A stretch of 64,000 nucleotides of DNA from Chloroflexota bacterium (GCA_028877205.1 JAPPHY010000012.1:1-64000), one strand, 5' to 3'. Positions 40,566 to 49,120 are shown, numbered from the stretch's first letter. Program-made: numbers and translations. Notes: a model not told the origin generated them from the letters alone.

Positions 40566-40784
40566 TTGCAGGAATCCATCGTCATATACACGCATCCTGA
40601 TTGCGGGTACTCCGCAACGGCAAAGGACGAGCTTCTGCAGCTGGACATCCCATTCCGGGAAGTGGACTTGAGCGAGACTCCGGACGCGTGGCAGGAGGTG
40701 GAGCGCCTCACGGGCGGGCAGCGCATCACCCCGGTGATGGTGGAGGGGGATCTGGTAACCGTGGGATTCCACGGCGTCGGTTGA
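40566..40784 (+). CDS. Glutaredoxin-like protein with CGYS motif
   Basis: A 72-residue thioredoxin-fold protein. IVIYTHPDCGYSATAKDELLQLDIPFREVDL is the beta1-alpha1-beta2 unit of glutaredoxins, and RITPVMVEGD supplies the cis-Pro loop. The active site is Cys-Gly-Tyr-Ser, that is, monothiol at the second position, so it may work in cluster or thiol exchange rather than as a classical dithiol reductase. Start is TTG with GGAGGAG six bases upstream; the track ORF begins 54 bases earlier. It lies about 135 bp before tRNA-Asp. Confidence 0.8.
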   Translation: MQESIVIYTHPDCGYSATAKDELLQLDIPFREVDLSETPDAWQEVERLTGGQRITPVMVEGDLVTVGFHGVG

Positions 40785-40920
40785 AGCTTCTAGAGGAAGG
40801 CCGTCGGCCTCCACAATAGACTGGCAAACAACCGGCGACTACATCCAACAGGCAACGTTGCCGTGGCGGGCCCGCGCAGAGCCGGGCGATACGGCAAAGC
40901 CGCTGCAAGGCGTAACCAGC

Positions 40921-40999
40921 GGCCCGGTGGTGTAGCATGGTTCAACACGCCGCCCTGTCAAGGCGGAGATCGGCGGTTCAAATCCGCTCCGGGTCGCCA
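40921..40999 (+). tRNA. tRNA-Asp (GTC)
   Basis: Full cloverleaf: acceptor GGCCCGG pairs with CCGGGTC (one G-T), anticodon stem CCGCC/GGCGG encloses CTGTCAA (anticodon GTC), T arm GGCGGTTCAAATCCGCT, discriminator G and an encoded CCA. Confidence 0.94.
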
Positions 41000-41166
41000 G
41001 CAACCTGACGAGACCAGGCCGCCCGCGCTTCGCACCCACACGCTCTATGGCTGGCCCGCGCCTGTTTCAAGGCGCGGCAACACCGACCCACTGCCCTCCG
41101 GGCTGAAATGGATCGGCTGCTAGGTTCGAAAGGACTGGGAAATGCGGCGTGTGAAGCCGGGCGCCT

Positions 41167-41457
41167 CTACCAGCGAGGGCCGCCTCCGCCGAACCCGCCG
41201 CCCGGGCCGCGCGGCTGGCGCGCACGGGCCTCGTTCACGGTAAGCGTACGACCGCCCATCTCCCTGCCGTTGAGGGCGGAGATCGCCGCCTCGGCTTCAG
41301 CCGACGTGGGCATCTCCACAAAGCCGAATCCGCGCGAGCGCCCCGTCTCGCGGTCGCGCACAACGGTCACCTCTTGCACCTCTCCGTGCACCTCGAATGC
41401 CTCCCGGAGCTCCTCCTCCCTGGTCTCGTAGGCAAGGTTTCCTACGTATATCCTCAA
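41167..41457 (-). CDS. RNA-binding protein with one RRM domain
   Basis: A 96-residue RNA-recognition-motif protein like the cold-induced Rbp proteins of cyanobacteria. RNP2 is RIYVGNLAYE, RNP1 is RSRGFGFVEM, and the tail is Gly/Arg-rich (PRGPGGGFGGGGPRW). The start is set at a TTG eight bases after AGGAGG, since the track ORF runs nine codons upstream through the ribosome site. It likely acts as an RNA chaperone. A zinc-ribbon protein gene lies just upstream on the same strand. Confidence 0.9.
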   Translation of the reverse strand: MRIYVGNLAYETREEELREAFEVHGEVQEVTVVRDRETGRSRGFGFVEMPTSAEAEAAISALNGREMGGRTLTVNEARARQPRGPGGGFGGGGPRW

Positions 41458-41554
41458 AGCCTTCTCCTCCTCTCGGATGGGCAATCATGCCCTGCGCGGC
41501 CGCTTGCCACGCCGGCATGGAGGGAGCAAACCCCCCTCCATGCACCTGGCAATC

Positions 41555-41863
41555 TCACCAGCTGGTCCTGGACGCGGTGCGTCTCTGGCTGAAGCAGTCA
41601 CTGCAATAAACCGGCCTGTCTCCGCGCGGCACGAATGGGACCGTGGTGTCGCGGCCGCACTCGGCGCACACGACCGGATATGCCTCTCGGGCGCCCTGGC
41701 CGAAACCGCCGTTGCGCTCGCTCCGCCGAGACTGACGGCACGCCCTGCACCGTTTCGGCTCGTTCATGAATCCCTTCTCGGCGTGAAATGCCTGGTCCTC
41801 CGCGCTGAACGTGAAGGGCTGTCCACAGTCCACACACGTGAGTGTCTTGTCCTCGTATTCCAT
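41555..41863 (-). CDS. Zinc-ribbon protein
   Basis: A 102-residue protein with two zinc ribbons: CVDCGQPFTFSAEDQAFHAEKGF...CRACR near the N-terminus and CAECGRDTTVPFVPRGDRPVYCSDC near the C-terminus. The double CxxC layout followed by PVYCxxC is common in small conserved proteins of unknown role, thought to bind nucleic acid or other proteins. The ribosome site is a perfect AAGGAGGT. It precedes the RRM gene by about 100 bp and shares its strand, suggesting an RNA-related role and joint transcription. Confidence 0.85.
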   Translation of the reverse strand: MEYEDKTLTCVDCGQPFTFSAEDQAFHAEKGFMNEPKRCRACRQSRRSERNGGFGQGAREAYPVVCAECGRDTTVPFVPRGDRPVYCSDCFSQRRTASRTSW

Positions 41864-42304
41864 CAGCGACCTCCTTTCTTCTGGTAGTTGGCGAGAGAGT
41901 GGTCACCGACACCGAGGAGTTCAAGACAATCCGCTGGGCTCCAGGGACACCAACCATCGGCCGGGCAGGGCTCAAAGGACGCTATTACGAACGGGGCTCT
42001 GGGACTCAAAACGCCGCCACCGCCCGCAAGTATAGCACACTCCGCATACCCGCGCACCATAGTGCGCAGAAGCAGGGTACATTCAGCGATTCTCCTGCAA
42101 GCTCGCTCTACGCGGAAGCACCCGGACTCCTCGCCGTGCGTGTTGCCTTTGCTGTTGCCATCTCCTATAGTGTTACGCGGTAGAGGCACACGAACCGGAG
42201 GCGCGCTCCGACGGCCAAGCCGATTGACGCGCCGCCGCGATGAGCCTGCCGCCGCCGGCTGCGCTCCGGCACTCGCTTGGCGGCCGGTGCAGAAGGAGGA
42301 CGCC
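41864..42304. other. Intergenic gap upstream of the zinc-ribbon and carbonic anhydrase genes
   Basis: About 440 bp without a credible gene. It contains a minus-strand promoter candidate with a palindrome at its -35 position (annotated separately), giving the zinc-ribbon gene a leader of about 160 nt. The part from 42070 to 42300 holds only low-scoring open frames and a short ribosome site for the gene at 42305. Confidence 0.45.
42029..42067 (-). promoter_or_regulatory. Promoter with operator-like palindrome for the zinc-ribbon/RRM pair
   Basis: On the minus strand TGC-TATACT forms an extended -10 (TATACT at 42029-42034). Exactly 17 bp upstream begins the perfect palindrome GCGCAC-CATA-GTGCGC (42052-42067), occupying the -35 position, as expected for a repressor or activator site. 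No consensus -35 is present. Confidence 0.45.
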
Positions 42305-42850
42305 TTGATACGCAGCTTTGGAGACAAGAGGCCCAGGATCCACCCCACGGCCTTCGTCAGCGAGGCGGCATACGTGGTGGGGGACGTCGAAATCGGCGAG
42401 GGCTCCAGTGTGTGGCCCGGCGCAGTCATCAGGGCTAACCGCTACAAGATACGCATCGGCAAGCACGTCAACATCCAGGACAACAGCGTGATCCACGCCG
42501 ACGAGGACGCCACCTACGGCGACTACATCACCATAGGACACATGGCGCTCAGCCACGCGACGGTTGTGGAGGACCACTGCCTCATCGGCAACGGCGCCAC
42601 GATCAACGGCTACAGCACCATCCGCCACCACTCGCTGATCGCGGCAGGCGCAGTCGTGCTTGAGCGCGTCGAGATCCCGCCGAACTCGCTGGTGGTGGGC
42701 GCGCCGGGAGAGGTCAGGCGCACCGTCATGGAGCGTCACCTGGAGCTGATGGAGCGATACAACACGGACTACCAGCAGTACACGAAGGACTTCAAGGAAG
42801 CTGGCCTCCAGGACCCCGACCAGGAGAAATACGCCGACCCAAACGTTTAG
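42305..42850 (+). CDS. Gamma-carbonic anhydrase family hexapeptide-repeat protein
   Basis: A left-handed beta-helix protein (181 residues) of the gamma-carbonic-anhydrase-like group, trimeric in relatives. Hexapeptide repeats run from PRIHPTAFVSEAAYVVGDV to LIAAGAVVLERVEIP. Candidate zinc histidines are in DNSVIHAD and TIGHMALSH. The C-terminal helix MERHLELMERYNTDYQQYTKDF packs on the helix in such proteins. Start TTG with AAGGAGG five bases upstream. True carbonic anhydrase activity is not assured; many relatives lack it or act in other roles. Confidence 0.88.
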   Translation: MIRSFGDKRPRIHPTAFVSEAAYVVGDVEIGEGSSVWPGAVIRANRYKIRIGKHVNIQDNSVIHADEDATYGDYITIGHMALSHATVVEDHCLIGNGATINGYSTIRHHSLIAAGAVVLERVEIPPNSLVVGAPGEVRRTVMERHLELMERYNTDYQQYTKDFKEAGLQDPDQEKYADPNV

Positions 42851-42991
42851 AGGCGTAGACTCGTGATTGGCCTGCTTCTCCAATCGAGTTGAAACTGTGG
42901 TCTAAATGGTGAATGGCCCTTCACAAATCCTTATACTTCTCATAATAGGCTCTAGCCGACAACATCCTTGAACGAATCGAGACCGGAAGAA

Positions 42992-44038
42992 ATGAGAACG
43001 ATTGACCTGCGCAGCGACACGGTTTCCCACCCCTCGCCGGCCATGCGCCGGGCAATGGCCGAGGCCGAGGTTGGCGACGACGGCTGGGGCGACGACCCAA
43101 CCGTAAACCGCCTGCAGGAGCGCGTGGCCGACCTGCTGGGCAAGGAGGCGGCCGTCTTCGTGCCCAGCGGCACCATGGCAAACCTGGCCTCTGTGCTGGC
43201 CCACTGCCGGCGTGGCGAGGAGATTATCGTCGGAGACCAGTCCCACATCTACCTCTACGAATACGGCAGCGTGTCCGCGCTCGGCGGCGTTTCCTACCGG
43301 CAGTTGCCTAACGCGGAGGACGGCACGCTCGACCCCGACATGATGGAGGACGCCATTCGGCCCGTTTCGCCGAGATTCCCCCGCACTGCCGTGGTGTGCC
43401 TGGAGAATACCCACAACCGCTGCAGCGGCCAGCCGCTCACGCGGGAGTACACGGAGACGATTGCGTCCATAGCCCACGAACGCGGCGCCGCACTTCACGT
43501 GGACGGCGCGCGGATCTTCAACGCCGCCGTGTGCCAGGGCGTTCCGGCGGCGGAGTTGGTGCGGGCCGCCGACTCGCTGATGTTCTGTTTCTCCAAGGGC
43601 CTGTCCTGCCCGGTCGGCTCCATTGTCTGTGGCAGCAGCGAGTTCATCGCCACGGTACGCAGGATGCGAAACTCGCTTGGCGGCGGTATGCGGCAGGCGG
43701 GCGTGCTCGCGGCAGCAGGCATGGTGGCACTCGACGAGATGGTAGAGCGGCTTGCGGACGACCACTCCAACGCGCGCAGGCTGGCGCAGGGACTGGCCGG
43801 CATACCGGGCATCCTCATAGACCCAGCCACCATACACACCAACATCGTCATCTTCGAGGTGGCGGACGGTGAACCCGTGGAGTTCATCAGCCGACTGAGG
43901 GAGCACGGCGTGCTCGCGTCCCACACCCACGGCTCCAAGCTGCGCATGGTCACCCACTACGGCATCGAACAGCAAGACATAGACGACGCGCTCAACGCGG
44001 TGGAGTCGGCGGCGAGGGAAGCACTGGGAGTTGCGTGA
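42992..44038 (+). CDS. ltaE: Low-specificity L-threonine aldolase (beta-eliminating lyase family)
   Basis: PLP enzyme (348 residues) that cleaves threonine or allo-threonine to glycine and acetaldehyde. It opens with the diagnostic IDLRSDTVSHPSPAMRRAM and EVGDDGWGDDPTVNRLQ, has FVPSGTMANLAS for phosphate binding, NTHNRCSGQPL, HVDGARIFNAA, and the lysine in MFCFSKGLSCPVGS. The ATG at 42992 follows GGAAG. The next gene starts on the same TGATG, so the two are coupled. Confidence 0.93.
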   Translation: MRTIDLRSDTVSHPSPAMRRAMAEAEVGDDGWGDDPTVNRLQERVADLLGKEAAVFVPSGTMANLASVLAHCRRGEEIIVGDQSHIYLYEYGSVSALGGVSYRQLPNAEDGTLDPDMMEDAIRPVSPRFPRTAVVCLENTHNRCSGQPLTREYTETIASIAHERGAALHVDGARIFNAAVCQGVPAAELVRAADSLMFCFSKGLSCPVGSIVCGSSEFIATVRRMRNSLGGGMRQAGVLAAAGMVALDEMVERLADDHSNARRLAQGLAGIPGILIDPATIHTNIVIFEVADGEPVEFISRLREHGVLASHTHGSKLRMVTHYGIEQQDIDDALNAVESAAREALGVA

Positions 44039-44577
44039 TGACGGGAGTGAGGTCGATCTCCAACGCGCCGGGCATTTCCCCGGTGCGCGCCGGCCTGACA
44101 GCAGGATCGGCGGCGGCTGTCTGCGGCTCGCTGCTGAACCTGCCGCTTCACTCGCCGTCGGACGCTCTGCTGAACAGCGGCACCGTGACCGCCGCATCCC
44201 TCGCGGGTGGACTCGGCGCTGGCCTGCTGTGGCAGGCGCTCGGCCGCACCGCGCGTCGCCCCGCCATCTTCTCGGCCGCCATAGCAGTCGTGTTCATGCT
44301 TGTGACCGCAGCTGCCGCGGCCGGCGAGTCTCAGCTGGAGCGCAGCGTATCCTATCTGGTGCCGCTCGCCGCGCTCACTCTTGGCATCACGGCAGTACTT
44401 ACGCTGCTCCTTATGACTTCCGGCCGCGCGCTGCCGCTGGCCGTGACAATCGTGTCGGTGATTGCAGCGCTGGGCATCGGCGCCGCGCTTGCCGGCATGG
44501 GCGACCAGGAGAGCGGCAGGCTGGAGCTGCCGCCCAGGAGCGCGCCGTGGTCGGCCGCTGGATCCGATCTTGCATGA
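44038..44577 (+). CDS. Hypothetical membrane protein
   Basis: A 179-residue protein with about five hydrophobic segments spread through the chain (for example SGTVTAASLAGGLGAGLLW, IFSAAIAVVFMLVTAAAAA, YLVPLAALTLGITAVLTLLL and ALPLAVTIVSVIAALGIGAALA). No known family. Its ATG overlaps the ltaE stop (TGATG), showing translational coupling, and a YceI-type lipoprotein follows after 22 bp. Confidence 0.65.
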   Translation: MTGVRSISNAPGISPVRAGLTAGSAAAVCGSLLNLPLHSPSDALLNSGTVTAASLAGGLGAGLLWQALGRTARRPAIFSAAIAVVFMLVTAAAAAGESQLERSVSYLVPLAALTLGITAVLTLLLMTSGRALPLAVTIVSVIAALGIGAALAGMGDQESGRLELPPRSAPWSAAGSDLA

Positions 44578-44599
44578 TGAACGCTTGGAGAGAACCAAC

Positions 44600-45415
44600 G
44601 TGAGAGTTCACACAGCCAAACTCCTGAAGGCGTCAGTAGCCGCCACACTGACGGTATCGTTGCTGCTTCTGGTCGCCTGCGGCAGCGAACCCGACCCAAC
44701 GCCGACTTCACCACCGGCGCCGACCGCTACACATACGCCATCCCCAACGGCCACCTCTCCCGCTACAGAAGCAGGGGCCACGGACGCACCAGCGGCCACA
44801 GCCACCTCTCCGGCGCCCGCCGCCACAGCCACGGACGAGCCGGTGGCGACCGAGCCGCACCCTACGGAACCCGCCGCTGCGCCCCGGAGCACGGGCGATT
44901 ACGAAGGCTACACGTTCGTTGTGTCGGAAGGCTCGGAGGCCACGTTCACGGTCGAGGAGCAGCTCGCGAGTTTGCCACTGCCTAACGATGCAGTGATGCG
45001 CACAACCGCCCTATCAGGCGAGGTGCATCTGGACGGCAGGCCGTCAGTGGTGGAGGTCGACCTGCAGCGGCTGTCCAGCGACCAGGAGTTCCGTGACAGG
45101 TACGTCCGTAACAGGATGTTCGGCCAGTACCCCGTGGCCGTCTTCACCGTGGAGGACATAGGTGGGATCCCGGACGGCCTGGCCGAGGGCGAGGAGGTCG
45201 CCACGCGGGTGGAGGGTTCGGTCGAGGTCCACGGAGGAGTGTTCCCACTCGAGTTCGAGATTCAGGCGCGAGACGACGGCGACAGCCTGTTCATACTCGG
45301 GCGGACCACGTTCACGTGGGACCAGCTTGAGGTGCCGCGGCCGGAGGCCCGGTCCGTGGTGAGCATAGAGGACGATGTGAGAGTGGAAATACTTCTGGCG
45401 GTCGTTCCGCAATAG
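44600..45415 (+). CDS. YceI-domain lipoprotein
   Basis: A lipoprotein of 271 residues: signal peptide ending LLLLVAC (lipobox Cys about residue 24), a Thr/Pro/Ala-rich stalk (about 28-95) and a YceI-like beta-barrel domain. The domain has FVVSEGSEATFTVEEQL at its start, ALSGEVHLDG, VVEVDLQRLSSDQEFRDRYVRN, PVAVFTVEDI and a late LFILGRTTFTWDQLEV. YceI domains bind long isoprenoid lipids such as quinones. Start is GTG with TTGGAGAG upstream. It is followed 31 bp later by a quinone oxidoreductase. Confidence 0.83.
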   Translation: MRVHTAKLLKASVAATLTVSLLLLVACGSEPDPTPTSPPAPTATHTPSPTATSPATEAGATDAPAATATSPAPAATATDEPVATEPHPTEPAAAPRSTGDYEGYTFVVSEGSEATFTVEEQLASLPLPNDAVMRTTALSGEVHLDGRPSVVEVDLQRLSSDQEFRDRYVRNRMFGQYPVAVFTVEDIGGIPDGLAEGEEVATRVEGSVEVHGGVFPLEFEIQARDDGDSLFILGRTTFTWDQLEVPRPEARSVVSIEDDVRVEILLAVVPQ

Positions 45416-45446
45416 CGGCCGGGCCAGACACCAAGGAGGTATCGCA

Positions 45447-46412
45447 ATGAAGGCAGTCCAGGTATCGCAGACGGGAGGACCGGAGGTCCTGGAGTACAGG
45501 GACGTTGATGACCCGATTGTCGGGCCGGGCCAGGCGATTGTCGACCTGGCCGCTTCGGGCGTGAACTACATGGACGTGTACCTGCGTTCGGGCGCCAATC
45601 AGCCGGCTCTGCCCGTCATCCCTGGTGGAGAGGGCGCGGGCGTCGTGTCCGAGGTGGGCGAGGGCGTCACCGAGGTCGAGGTCGGCGACGTGGTGACCTA
45701 CACCGGCGCCGGCTCATCCTACGCGGAGAGGGTAGCCGTCCCGTCCTGGCGGCTGGTAAAGATGCCGGAGGGCTTGGACGCAGAGGCGGGCGCAGCCGTA
45801 ATGCTCCAGGGCATGACCGCCCACTACCTCTGCCACTCCACCTACCCATTGAAGCCCGGCGACGTCTGTCTGGTGCACTCGGCCGCCGGCGGCGTTGGGC
45901 TGCTGCTGACGCAGATGTCCAAGGCGCTCGGAGCCACCGTCATCGCCACGGTGTCCACGGAGGAGAAGGCGGAGCTTGCCCGCGGCGCCGGCGCCGACCA
46001 CGTGATCAACTACGCAGAGCAGGACTTCGCGGCTGAGGTTGAGCGCATCACCGATGGAGCGGGCGTACAGGTTGCCTACGATGCGGTCGGCCTCTCCACC
46101 TACGAGGGAAGCCTCGCCTGTCTGGCCCCTCGCGGCATGCTCGCTCTCTATGGACAGGCCAGCGGCCCGGTCCCGCCCATCGCAACCGCCATTCTGGGCC
46201 GGAAGTCGCTGTTCCTGACGCGCCCCTCGCTGGGCACCTACACCGCCACCAGAGAGGAGCTTCTCCAGCGCGCGGGCGACGTGCTCGGCTGGATGAAGTC
46301 GGGCACGCTGGACGTGCGCATCCACGACAGGTTCCCGCTGAGCGACGCCTCGGAGGCGCACAGGCAGCTGGAGGGCCGCCTGACCACGGGCAAGCTGCTG
46401 CTGATTCCATAG
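45447..46412 (+). CDS. qor: NADPH:quinone oxidoreductase, zinc-independent MDR family
   Basis: Medium-chain reductase of 321 residues without zinc ligands. It starts MKAVQVSQTGGPEVLEYRDV, has the family segment GVNYMDVYLRSGANQPALPVIPGGEGAGVV, and the NADPH-binding HSAAGGVGLLLTQMSKALGA. The end DASEAHRQLEGRLTTGKLLLIP is typical of Qor. Probable two-electron or one-electron reduction of quinones or enones; exact substrate unknown. GGAGG lies nine bases upstream. YggS follows after 31 bp. Confidence 0.92.
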   Translation: MKAVQVSQTGGPEVLEYRDVDDPIVGPGQAIVDLAASGVNYMDVYLRSGANQPALPVIPGGEGAGVVSEVGEGVTEVEVGDVVTYTGAGSSYAERVAVPSWRLVKMPEGLDAEAGAAVMLQGMTAHYLCHSTYPLKPGDVCLVHSAAGGVGLLLTQMSKALGATVIATVSTEEKAELARGAGADHVINYAEQDFAAEVERITDGAGVQVAYDAVGLSTYEGSLACLAPRGMLALYGQASGPVPPIATAILGRKSLFLTRPSLGTYTATREELLQRAGDVLGWMKSGTLDVRIHDRFPLSDASEAHRQLEGRLTTGKLLLIP

Positions 46413-46443
46413 AGCGCTCTCCGCGGGGCCGAAGGAGTCGCCA

Positions 46444-47154
46444 TTGGGCACCAAGCGGGACGACATACGCGAACGCATCCGGTCGCTGAGGGAACGCGTA
46501 GCGCGCGCCGCTGAGCGTGCGGGCCGCGACCCGGCGGCCGTGACGCTGCTCGGCGCGTGCAAGACCGTCGACCGCGACAGGGTGTTGCAGGCGGTTGAGT
46601 TCGGCGTGGACCACCTCGGCGAGAACTTCGTTCAGGAGGCTGAGGCGAAGTTTGGCGGGATGGAGCGCCCGGCTGCGCTCCCCGGTCTCCACCTCATCGG
46701 CCATCTCCAGTCGAACAAGGTGAGGCGCGCCGTCGCCCTGTTCGACGCGATCCAGTCCGTGGACAGCGTTCGCCTGCTGTCGCGCATAGACGCAGCGGCA
46801 AAGGAATTGGACCGGCTGGTGGACGTCTACGTTCAGGTCAACCTGGCGGGAGAGGCCACCAAGGAGGGCGTGAGTCCGAGTGAAGTCGGAAAACTCGCGG
46901 AGCACGCTGCGGCCTGCGGGAGCGTGAGGCTGGCGGGGCTGATGGCCGTGCCACCCCACGCGCAGGATCCGGAGGACGCGCGGCCGTACTTCAGGATGCT
47001 CAGGGAGATGCGGGACGAGGTGTGCAGGCTGGACGCTTGCACCGGCGCATCACTTGGCCTGTCGATGGGCATGACTGCGGACTTCGAGGTTGCCATCGAA
47101 GAGGGCGCCACGCTGGTGAGGGTCGGCTCAGCGATCTGGGGCGCCAGACCATAG
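46444..47154 (+). CDS. YggS-family PLP homeostasis protein
   Basis: PLP-binding protein (236 residues) with an alanine-racemase-like barrel but no known catalysis; it buffers pyridoxal phosphate and affects amino-acid balance. PLP lysine is in LLGACKTVDRDRV, followed by GVDHLGENFVQEAEAKF, LIGHLQSNKVRRAV, VNLAGEATKEG and the phosphate-binding end LSMGMTADFEVAIEEGATLVRVGSAIWG. Start TTG with AAGGAG six bases upstream. Convergent with the next gene with only 10 bp between. Confidence 0.93.
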   Translation: MGTKRDDIRERIRSLRERVARAAERAGRDPAAVTLLGACKTVDRDRVLQAVEFGVDHLGENFVQEAEAKFGGMERPAALPGLHLIGHLQSNKVRRAVALFDAIQSVDSVRLLSRIDAAAKELDRLVDVYVQVNLAGEATKEGVSPSEVGKLAEHAAACGSVRLAGLMAVPPHAQDPEDARPYFRMLREMRDEVCRLDACTGASLGLSMGMTADFEVAIEEGATLVRVGSAIWGARP

Positions 47155-47164
47155 CTACCTACCG

Positions 47165-47848
47165 CTAGCCGGGCTGCGACCGTTCGGCGGCCAGGTCTCG
47201 ATAGAGGTCCACCGCGTTTTCGAGCTCTGCTGCGCGCAGGTTTGACCAGTCGATCACGTCCGCTGTTTGGCGCACGAGTCCCACCACCATCGCGGCCTGC
47301 AACTGAGAACTGCCGTCCACGCCGGTGTTCAGGTTGTACCAGAACAGGGTCGCGCTGTCGGCACGCTGGTCGGCGAAGATGCGGCCCAGGATTGCTATGC
47401 TGTAGTTCTGCATAGCCAACCTCGCGGAGTCGGTCGTTGGGTCGAGTCCGTCCACGCGCAGGCCGATTATGGGGTCGGTATCGGAGATTTCGAACTCCGC
47501 GCCAAGGTACTGGGCCTGCCCCTGCGCGCCCCACTCCCTCAGCGCCGAGTCCACGCTCCGCTGCAGCCAGACGTCGTAGGCCGCGGCCTCCTCGGAGAGT
47601 CCGACGGCGGGTGTCACCTCTTGCGGAGAGGGGCCGCCCCGCGGCGACGCCAAAAGAGGAATCATCAGCGACCCAATCAGCGACGCGGCCACGACTCCCA
47701 CCACAACCATCTTGAGCGTGGAGAACCCCTTGCTTTCTGTGCGAGGGCCGTCCACTATGGGACGGTCTGCAAGGTCCTCCACGTCCTTCGGGTCAGGGTA
47801 CTCCCACTCCTCGTATTCGTCGTTGGGGCCGCCTCGGTTGCTCAGCAT
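47165..47848 (-). CDS. Hypothetical single-pass membrane protein
   Basis: A 227-residue protein with an acidic N-terminus (DEYEEWEYPDPKDVEDLADRP), one membrane segment (MVVVGVVAASLIGSLMIPLL, about 47-66) and an outer domain of about 150 residues rich in Ala, Gln and Asp with two helical stretches. No family recognised. It is convergent with yggS and followed upstream by a repeat region. The ATG at 47848 is the only sensible start. Confidence 0.65.
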   Translation of the reverse strand: MLSNRGGPNDEYEEWEYPDPKDVEDLADRPIVDGPRTESKGFSTLKMVVVGVVAASLIGSLMIPLLASPRGGPSPQEVTPAVGLSEEAAAYDVWLQRSVDSALREWGAQGQAQYLGAEFEISDTDPIIGLRVDGLDPTTDSARLAMQNYSIAILGRIFADQRADSATLFWYNLNTGVDGSSQLQAAMVVGLVRQTADVIDWSNLRAAELENAVDLYRDLAAERSQPG

Positions 47849-47920
47849 GGCAGCATTCTAGGTGAGAACGAGTTCAGGCGCAAACGGCACCCGAGCCTGC
47901 ATGTGCCTCCACCACCGTTG

Positions 47921-48007
47921 CCGCTCGTGGTGAGCTTGTCGAACCATGAGCGGGAAGACACCGTCGTCGTTCATCCGCCCGCCCTTCGACAGGCTCAGGA
48001 CGAGCGG
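47921..48007. repeat. TTCGACA-type dispersed repeat, two inverted copies
   Basis: CCGCTCGTGGTGAGCTTGTCGAACCATGAGCGGG (47921-47954) faces GCCCTTCGACAGGCTCAGGACGAGCGG (47981-48007). The first copy is nearly the same as the 41-bp copies at 24.6 kb. Confidence 0.82.
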
Positions 48008-48125
48008 AGTCGTAGCCGCTGGCCCCCACTCTTGCGCTTCGCTCCGCTCGGATTGACAATGGGGTGCATCCATCGCCGCTTTAGCGGGACGGGCCGCACC
48101 AAAGCCTCGCAGGAGGAGGATGAGC

Positions 48126-48422
48126 ATGACCACAAAGGAGAAGAAGTTCTCGTACCACTGGGGTTCCGGCGTAGTTGCGGAGGAGGCACAGGTGGAGGGC
48201 AAGTACCACCTGCCCACCTTGCAGCTGCTGAGGTACACGGAGGGCGAGGCGGCCGGACAGATTGCCGTTCGGTTCTGCCACTACGGCCACAGCGGCAGCT
48301 TCAATCGCACTCCCCTGCTCATGTCGCCCGACGAGCTGTCGGACATGGGCAAGGCATTGCGGGATACGCCTGAGCTGCTAGTGCTCCTCAGGCGGTTGCT
48401 CGCCGCCGTTCCCGCAGAGTAG
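48126..48422 (+). CDS. Small hypothetical protein
   Basis: A 98-residue soluble protein (FSYHWGSGVVAEEAQVEGKYHLPTLQLL...AGQIAVRFCHYGHSGSFNRTPLLMSPDELSDMGKAL). Predicted beta-rich first half and helical end. No family recognised. The ribosome site AGGAGGAGG lies six bases before the ATG at 48126; the track ATG at 48120 would leave no spacing. Convergent with the aquaporin gene, 8 bp apart. Confidence 0.65.
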   Translation: MTTKEKKFSYHWGSGVVAEEAQVEGKYHLPTLQLLRYTEGEAAGQIAVRFCHYGHSGSFNRTPLLMSPDELSDMGKALRDTPELLVLLRRLLAAVPAE

Positions 48423-48430
48423 CCGCGCCG

Positions 48431-49120
48431 TCAGCCGCCGGATGCGTGATTGTGGCCGCGCAACCAGCGGTACACAAGCGCGCCTGCCGCGGCTCCGAGA
48501 AACGGCCCCGCCCAGTATACCCAGTGGCTCGACCACACCCAGCCGCTCAGCGCCGGCCCGAACGACCTCGCCGGGTTCATCGACGCCCCCGAAACCGGCC
48601 CGCCGAACGTGGACTCCAGCGCAACCGTCATCCCTATCGCCAGCGCAGCCGCGTGTCCGGCTGCGCGCACGTCCGTGGCCACCGCCATGATGACGAACAT
48701 CAGGATGAATGTCAGCGCCACCTCCATGCCCAGCGACTGCACGTCGCTGCCGGACGGCAGGGTTGAGCCCATGTCGCCCACGCGACCGAAGAGCAGCAGG
48801 TGCCCTCCGCCGGCCGCGGCTGCCCCGGTCAACTGCGCGCCCCAGTACACCGGCACCTCTCGCCAGGGAAAGTGGCGAGTCAGGGCAAAGCCAAGCGTGA
48901 CCGCCGGGTTGATGTGGGCACCGGAGATGTGGCCCGTAGAGTAGATCATGGCGGCAACGATCATGCCGAAGGTGAGTGAGATGCCCAGGTGGCCTATGCT
49001 CCCGCCGGACACCTCGTCGACGATGATTGCGCCTGCGCCCGCGAATACAAGGCCCGCAGTGCCAAGCGCCTCAGCCGCTGCACGCCGCAGGACGGTGTCT
49101 CTGCTGCCCGCGTCCGGCAA
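48431..49120 (-). CDS. Aquaporin-family channel (MIP)
   Basis: Six-helix channel of 229 residues with both NPA boxes, SGAHINPAVTLG and SGASMNPARSFG. Taking NPA as anchor, the aromatic/arginine filter reads Phe (TM2), Ser (TM5), Ala (LE1) and Arg (LE2), which differs from the water type (Phe/His/Cys or Thr/Arg) and the glycerol type (Trp/Gly/Phe/Arg). The pore is thus probably wider, for small neutral solutes. The TTG start lies 3 bp beyond the phoU stop, so it appears to be the last gene of the pst operon. Confidence 0.87.
   Translation of the reverse strand: MPDAGSRDTVLRRAAAEALGTAGLVFAGAGAIIVDEVSGGSIGHLGISLTFGMIVAAMIYSTGHISGAHINPAVTLGFALTRHFPWREVPVYWGAQLTGAAAAGGGHLLLFGRVGDMGSTLPSGSDVQSLGMEVALTFILMFVIMAVATDVRAAGHAAALAIGMTVALESTFGGPVSGASMNPARSFGPALSGWVWSSHWVYWAGPFLGAAAGALVYRWLRGHNHASGG

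Noticed and set aside
40921-40999. tRNA-Asp considered as the attachment site of the phage-like cassette
   Set aside because: No second copy of the tRNA 3' end was seen beyond the cassette, and three unrelated genes lie between.
42902-44197. 431-codon minus-strand ORF opposite ltaE
   Set aside because: Antisense shadow of a confidently identified PLP enzyme; no motif or ribosome site.
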